Origin: Pisaster brevispinus
Lineage: Eukaryota; Echinodermata; Asteroidea; Forcipulatida; Asteriidae
DNA: 64,000 nucleotides
Reading direction: 5' to 3'
NCBI GenBank assembly: GCA_023634235.1
Contig: JAMKCF010000084.1
Span: forward strand, 310,001-374,000
Shown here one piece after another: positions 58,150 to 64,000 of the stretch. How positions within the stretch are numbered: the first letter of the stretch is position 1; each line of letters starts with the position of its first letter. The position numbers were made by a program, and so were the translations under genes. Below the pieces are notes generated by a model. That model worked only from the letters and a program-made list of their open reading frames with translations. It was not told the origin of the DNA and ran no database searches.

Positions 58150-58392
58150 TAATGGTGCCCTATTTTAGTCAGTCAGATTTGTCTCCAGCCATAAGCATCA
58201 TAGATCAGCTTCAGAACCCTTGTCCCACACTGCATTATTCACAGGCAACTTGGAAACAACCCACAGTGTGCAAAACAAACCCTTCAGTATCAAAGCAGAT
58301 ATTTGTGTCTAATAGTCTGGAAAAACAATGTCTGACAGAAATGTGAATGTGACATGATCCCAGAGCTTCACAAGACTCTGTCTCTGGAATAC

Positions 58393-58455
58393 CTTAGTTT
58401 CCTTAGGATGCACAAATCTCAGTCTCACTCCATGTTTTACATCTGAAGCTGTTAC
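58393..58455 (-). CDS. Candidate exon, diverged homologue of 42807-42904
   Basis: Minus strand reads TASDVKHGVRLRFVHPKETK to a donor (aag|gtattc) after an acceptor gaagcag. Does not join in phase to 57187-57233. Unknown. Confidence 0.3.
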
Positions 58456-58749
58456 TGCTTCTTTACTTTCAAATAATCAGCTGACTGCAGCATGATGGTC
58501 ATAGCCTCACTCTCAGCAACTAAACAATAAGAACAATATGGGAATTATTATAGACTGTGTAAGTCTCATCCATAGTCCAACACTGTGGAGAATTCTTTTG
58601 TTTTTTCCTTTGTCCCTGTATTTCACATCCTCTTATAGACTTTATACACAAAATTCCTCGTGGAAAATCCCTCTCATTAGAACTCCTTTGTGGAGACCTT
58701 TTTGTTTTCAGTCTCCATAAGGCAGCCAATATTCAAACACTGGGACCGG

Positions 58750-60950
58750 TACCAAAGTGTGATTTTGTTTCCTTCATACACGAGAGAACCAAAGGATCCC
58801 CAAACTGTTCAGATACATGCCAGACTTGTACAGTCTATTCATTCTTCACACACCATGTATTTCTGTAGCATCATTGCTTTACTCCAACAGATAAATAACT
58901 ATTGCTGTTTTCTAGCAAACCTTTGTCCCTTGAAAATGCAGAAATGATAAAACAGCACCAAATATTTACCCTGAAAGAATGGACAGTTTGCCATTGTTGA
59001 TTGTGTTAAACTTTAAACCAATCTGTTATTTTACATTATGCTTTATTACACCTCAAATATGGCATAAATCAACCAGTCTTGAGAGAGTAGATAACACCCA
59101 GACTTTTTGTTCTGTAACCCTTGTTCATTATAACCAAAGCAAACAATTAATTGAGAGATTTCATAAGTGCATCCTTACAGATACAGGTACGATACCCGCA
59201 TCTGTTCACGTTGGATGCACATCAGACTTTGTTTTCCAATCACAGAGTTATATGTCAGGCCTAGGTAAAACTATACACACACGTTGGCATAGGTTTTGCA
59301 AGCAAAACAAATCCAAAAACATTTGTCGATGTTCTTCTTGCATAGGAAAGTTTGATTGAATAGTAGTAACTGTACTTTTTCCAACCATCGTGTGAAACGT
59401 GTGTCAAGAAAGTTTCCAGCAAGTACACATTACTATCTACAATGTATGTCATGAATGACACCTTTAAAAGCAATACAGGGGAAATGTTTTCTTATTTAGG
59501 GCAAAAAAAACAACCAAAACCAGCAAAACGGTATCCGTTTTTAACGCTTGTGTATGAGCTCCCGTATCCATAGTCAGCGTGCATGGAAAACACAGAAGCC
59601 ACAGTTAGGCATCATGTGAACACACAAAGTGTTGATGTATCCGTAGCCTTACAAAACCTCAACCTGTTATTGATATGTCAGTGAGTCCCAGTACTATGCG
59701 TGGGTCTGACACCAAGACTTTGAGTTCAATGTCATTCCAGTATGTCATTCATTCGATGCAGTAATCCTAAGTCAAAGCGTCCATAGCGTATCCATAGAAA
59801 CAGGGAACATTTTTTCTACATTTGACTTTTGACATGGCTGCAATCGCTGTAGATTTGATGCTTTTTTGCCATCATTCACCACATCACCACACACAGGAAT
59901 CCATGCACAGACCTAAACAGAAAACCACATGTTTATGCAGAGCATCCACAGGGTCCAAGGTCCATCTATCAGCACACTGTGATTGGCTGTACATAATATC
60001 CATATTCATGAAGAAAGCTTGGCTAGACTTCAACTAGGTACAGCCAAGTAAAAAATAGTTACACAGTGTACTGAGGGTTGTGGATTTTTGTACTACATAC
60101 AGCCTTGTATCAAGGCTGATAAAACATCGAGAACGAGAGGGTATACAATCAGTAACTATTAAGCTTCCTGATGGACTTCAAAACAATTGAAAAAGAAAGT
60201 TACTTTTTCAAGGTAATTTTAAAGAATTTGCGCACTGCTCTTGCGGTTTGCACACAGTGTGGTTTCTCATTGAAACAAATTGCATTCCCTATAAAGTTTT
60301 CACTTTGCACTCCCACTTTTCGAATCCTAGCTTAAACACCGGGTGTCAATGTTTCCTTGTGTTATACAGTGAAGTGCATATTTTAGGTGATGCAGCATTT
60401 ACATACAATTTGACTTCCTAAATGTTGAGTGTAGCAGACAATAACCGAGTATAACGTTGATGAAAAAGGTCAATACAGGGCAAAATGTGTGAATAAAATT
60501 TAAAATAATACACAAATTATACTGATAAGTTTTAAATGCAAAAATGTATAGTAAACAAGTTGATGAGTTTCTTATTTAAAAAAGGTCTTACAATAAGGAA
60601 ATGCGTAATAAATTGTTACTTTTATTTAGTTTGTTCATCTCTATCTTCAAGTCATTTTTTTGTAAAGTCAAAAAAAATTGTGTTAAAACAATTAATGTTT
60701 TGTGTTTCGGTGCTTTTTTTGAGGGGGTGAGACAGACATAATCTTTTTTAGCTTGTAATGAGCAAACTATAAAACCGAAGTGTGAAAATTAAATCCAATG
60801 TGTTGGTCAAATAATTGTTTGTCTTTTTTCTCAGCTTGAAGGTTAGTGTGAGATTCCAGCCTGCCATGACTTATACAGCCATGGCTGATTGGCTGAGTCA
60901 CAATAACCAAAGAGGGCTTTCCTTCAATTGTCTCAAATAAGAACAGGTAA
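58750..60950. other. No gene seen
   Basis: Intergenic or intronic sequence. A 126-codon plus-strand ORF at 58979-59359 has no splice or start support and biased composition; treated as chance. Confidence 0.4.
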
Positions 60951-60986
60951 ATCCCAATGCAAAATATGAGCATTTATTGTCTTTAC

Positions 60987-61025
60987 TTCCATGTTCTCAA
61001 CAACATCAAGTTTGATGAAGGTGTT
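60987..61025 (-). CDS. Candidate 39-bp micro-exon
   Basis: Acceptor tactttttcag, donor gaa|gtaaag; reads NTFIKLDVVENME in phase 0/0. Strand matches the other unknown-gene exons. Small size makes chance possible. Confidence 0.35.
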
Positions 61026-61303
61026 CTGAAAAAGTATACCATGGGTGGAATAGGAACACATTTTGGAAAACCTGATCCAAACCGGTTAAGGGAAGCAACT
61101 TATAAGGATAACATGTTTCTTTGTACTTGAGAAGTGCCTTATTAATGTACTTTGTCTGACACTTCTTGTTTTCCATTCAGTCAGGTACCTGATCAAAACC
61201 TGTTCATGACTTTATTACCTTTGAAAAGTGCCTCTAGTCAAAGCATAGAATGATGTCAACCTTTCATAGATGTGAGCAATTTAAGCAAAAGCAATTCTAA
61301 AAT

Positions 61304-61540
61304 AGAAACAGTTTTAGTGACATACAAGGAGGTCTGTAAATCTGTAATAAGAGATGTTAACAAAAAATAAATGTTCACAGCAAAACCAGACTATTCCTTA
61401 CCTGTCATTGTGAGCTCCAATTCTCTTTGTAGTGTCTTTGGACCTTCACTGGCTGGTAGAGTCTTCAACATCTGCCCTGGGAGTCTGAGACCGACTAGGA
61501 GATTGTATAAATGCAATAATAGATGATAGATAGAGAAAAA
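61304..61540 (-). pseudogene. Duplicated 3' end of unknown gene (copy 2)
   Basis: Matches 41404-41740. The terminal exon has lost about 28 bp at its 5' side (the part encoding RLIIVTQDP) but keeps SPSRSQTPRADVEDSTSQ and a stop. Lies upstream, in gene direction, of the candidate exons at 61.0 to 54 kb, so at least two related 3' ends exist on this strand. Confidence 0.5.
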
Positions 61541-62129
61541 AAGGTGTATTTTACATTGTAAACCCTTATAAAAAGAAAAACAGAAGCTTCATATTTTGCG
61601 AAATATGCCATTGCCATTGGCGCATACTACTGATGAAGCACACCCTCTTCAATATGCCGATGGAAGTTGCTGCTGTAAATTGCCTCTACTGCAAGTACCC
61701 TTTGACCTTATAACACAGACATGCTTTTTACAATAAATTGAAATAAGTCACATTCTCTATATGAGATTTGATATAGGTGGAATATGCTGTACCATCGGTA
61801 GACCTTATCAAATTTGCATCGGAAAATAGGTACTTTTCTTCTCTTTTTTATAAAATAAAATATGAGTTTACATAGTGAAGGAATTTGAGACACCTTCTGA
61901 CACTACCATAAATGGACAACTTGGACAATTTTAGTCAAGAATGACATGTTCAGTGCTTTTTTAAAGCTAGCGAGAAATGGCGACACGCAGGAGTTCCCAG
62001 TCCTAGTATTAATACAAGTCAAGCAGAATGTCACCCAAAATGAAGCCCTGACCATTTCAGTTTGCACAAAGTGCAAACAATACAAAGTTGCATTATTTTG
62101 CAACCAGTATCACAATAGTGCAACTTCGG

Positions 62130-63280
62130 CATGAAAGTAGAAAAAAAAATGTATGTTGAAAATAAGGTATACTATTGTTAATGATGATGACCTTATGGTC
62201 TGTGGTTACAATGAAACATTTTTATTCTTGTTTTATGATAGTTGGGTTGTTAGGGATGGGCGGGTGTGGGAGGGGTTGTCACCTGGGGGCGGAGCTAATA
62301 CTCCAATCTGAAAAATAACCATCGATTAACCTCGGCCTTTCTAAAGGTTGGGTTTTTTTTGCCACATATTTTGTATTACTTTTTTAAATATTTATGTTCA
62401 GTTTTTGTTAATGAGTGGACTGTAAGTCAATGCATTTATAATCCTAACTTTTAAAAAGTATATAACTTTTTATGTTTGTACTGTTTAAACTTAAAATATA
62501 TAGTAAATATGTACAATTTAATTTTTCTTAACTCAGAATGTTTATTTCTAAAACGCACATAATTTTTTTTGATTTGCACCACTCCAACAATAAAGCCTTT
62601 TCCAATTCCCTTTTCGTGTTTGAATGCAAGAGTTGCAGTGTTTTGCAACTCGGAGGTAGTGCACAGATTTGTCAACGTTGGATTATTTGCAGGACTGAGT
62701 GTTGCATCAACAACATGAAGAGAAACATTTACAGACACAAACGGGTTACCCTTCCATCTTTAAAATGGCATTACTCCATTGTAATTTTAAGCTATGCAGC
62801 TGATATAATATAAGCACCAATGTCATGAGAACCTGTCTTAAAACAAGCTTTCCGTTGATACAACATTTGTAGAGGTTTGATGAAAAAATGCAAATACCGC
62901 CTATCTCTGGCATGGGTCTATTCGATGGGTAAAAGTCTCATGATCAAAAACGTGGCGGATTGAACATTTGACAGGGCAAAAGAATAGGATTGCAAATGGT
63001 GCTGGGGGCCAAGGATACGATGTGGATTAGACCTAAAGGGCAAACATTCAACCAGCAGGCCAGGGCCAAGGATGGACGGTGGGTGCATAGCAGAGGTCGA
63101 GAAATAATGTGCCCAGAAATCCAACAAACGCTAAATGGCAAGGTGAGGCAATGAACAGAATTTGGCGTACAAAAAAACCCCATGTACATACCATGTAAAC
63201 ACATATAAAGTGTCGCTGTTGTCGCCGTAAGTGTCAGTCTCTGTCGCTGCGTGTACATCGTAACTTATGTAACGGTAAAC
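62130..63280. other. No gene seen
   Basis: AT-rich; contains a GC-richer patch at 62240-62300 ('gggcgggtgtgggaggggtt') that could bind Sp-type factors. Short ORFs only. Confidence 0.35.
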
Positions 63281-63779
63281 AATCATGACAGATGATGAGC
63301 GGGGTTTCAGATTCGATAGTTGGTTGGTCCCAAGTCTAGCCGGAAGAGGGCGGCAGAGTAAATTTTAAGGGCGCACCACACCAAATAAACCAAAATCCAT
63401 GCGCCAAGCTAATTATCATAATTTGTATACCCACAGAATCTTTTTAATTAGTAGCTTCTTGGGGTCGTGCAGTTAATAGAATGTGTAAGGGCAAGAAACT
63501 ATCACACCCTGGGGGTTGTGTGTTTCATCTTTATGGGGATTTTGATAAATTGAGGCTTAAAAAGGTCCTATTTGGCCGTACAATTGGAGGAGTGTCTAAT
63601 AATGATTACTGGCAGCAAGTCGGTTTTAAAGAAAGCAATTTTTTTTGAGGGGGGGGGGGGTTCTAAGGTATTAGTAAAAATGGCAAACGACTGATCTACA
63701 ATGAGGGTCAAATCACACCCATAACAATATCGGATTTGCACAAGTTTTCCACCACTGGAAAGCCACCATTCAGGGCTCT

Positions 63780-63930
63780 CACCTCGTCGTGGATCCGTGT
63801 CTCTGACGATTTTCTAGGCGGGGCGAGCGGCCCCGGAATAGGGCTACAACCACCGGCAAATTAGCCCACGCGCCGGGGCCGAGCAACAACAAAGGCAAGA
63901 CATGTCCATCCGAAGAATGATTTGAAACAA
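63780..63930 (-). promoter_or_regulatory. GC-rich possible first exon / promoter on the minus strand
   Basis: A locally GC- and CpG-rich block (ggcggggcgagcggccccgg; cacgcgccggggccgagc) ends in a good donor on the minus strand (gacgag|gtgaga at 63782). The sequence is AT-rich on both sides. ORFs here are short, so it would be a 5'-UTR exon. Inferred only. Confidence 0.3.
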
Positions 63931-64000
63931 CACCCGAGCTCAGTTCGAGAATAACTCATGAACTAGAAATGCCAGAGAGACGAAATTTGTACCTGAGTGT

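Noticed and set aside
58979..59359. 126-residue plus-strand ORF as a gene
   Set aside because: No start context, no homologous feel, and no splice sites; AT-rich chance ORF is the simpler explanation.
62240..62300. GC-box promoter
   Set aside because: A short GC-rich patch with no nearby exon on either strand.

Overview
The window is gene-poor, AT-rich animal DNA. Introns with GT/AG sites, a THAP zinc-finger exon pair, metazoan-type CTR9 TPR exons, CUB-like exons, tRNA-derived SINEs, MITEs and non-LTR retrotransposon tails all point to a marine invertebrate. An echinoderm-like deuterostome is my best guess, from recalled repeat types and not from any search. Nothing is prokaryotic. Most of the sequence is repeats; no gene is complete, and most recognisable exons are broken or isolated.

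Layout. 0-3.1 kb: two adjacent CTR9 exons on the minus strand (382-638, 2963-3052), the first carrying an in-frame stop, with a dispersed repeat copy between them. 3.8-6.2 kb: a two-exon THAP-domain segment (minus) with a CRE/CGCCATTTT promoter-like upstream region; its second exon holds a 471-bp MITE with an 8-bp target duplication and also a TGA codon. 6.5-8.0 kb: MITE and tRNA-Ser-like SINE. 8.1-12.5 kb: segmental duplication copy 1, with a foldback element and decayed exons of a CUB-like gene (minus). 13.0-16.7 kb: a 3.7-kb 12-bp minisatellite of about 310 units, including long GGGG-bearing blocks. 16.9-25.5 kb: about five copies of a 1.72-kb tandem repeat that carries protein-like ORFs; one copy is split by a pogo/Tigger-like MITE. 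26.6-29.0 kb: dispersed repeats and a deleted non-LTR element. 27.9-33.6 kb: segmental duplication copy 2 (foldback with a three-hairpin array, CUB-like exons), abutting an acidic Ser/Asp/Glu-rich terminal exon (33631-34003) like the C-terminus of CTR9. 34.3-41.4 kb: tandem and dispersed ~2-kb repeat units, some carrying a mini first exon and a CTCF-like motif. 41.4-61.5 kb: scattered small minus-strand exons of an unrecognised gene or gene family, whose 3' end is duplicated 20 kb apart (41.4-41.7 and 61.3-61.5 kb). Among them lie foldbacks, a cluster of eight GGTTACTCACGYTAC motifs, a 640-bp tandem duplication that doubles a candidate coding exon, and a tRNA-like 57-bp array. The last 0.2 kb is GC-rich and may be a first exon/promoter on the minus strand.

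The window reads as a recombination-prone locus where duplicated gene pieces (CTR9, CUB gene, unknown gene) are interleaved with foldback and MITE elements. No functioning pathway can be reconstructed from it. The strongest items are the CTR9 exons, the THAP exon pair with its dated insertion, the minisatellite, the 1.72-kb array and the 58-bp-period hairpin array.
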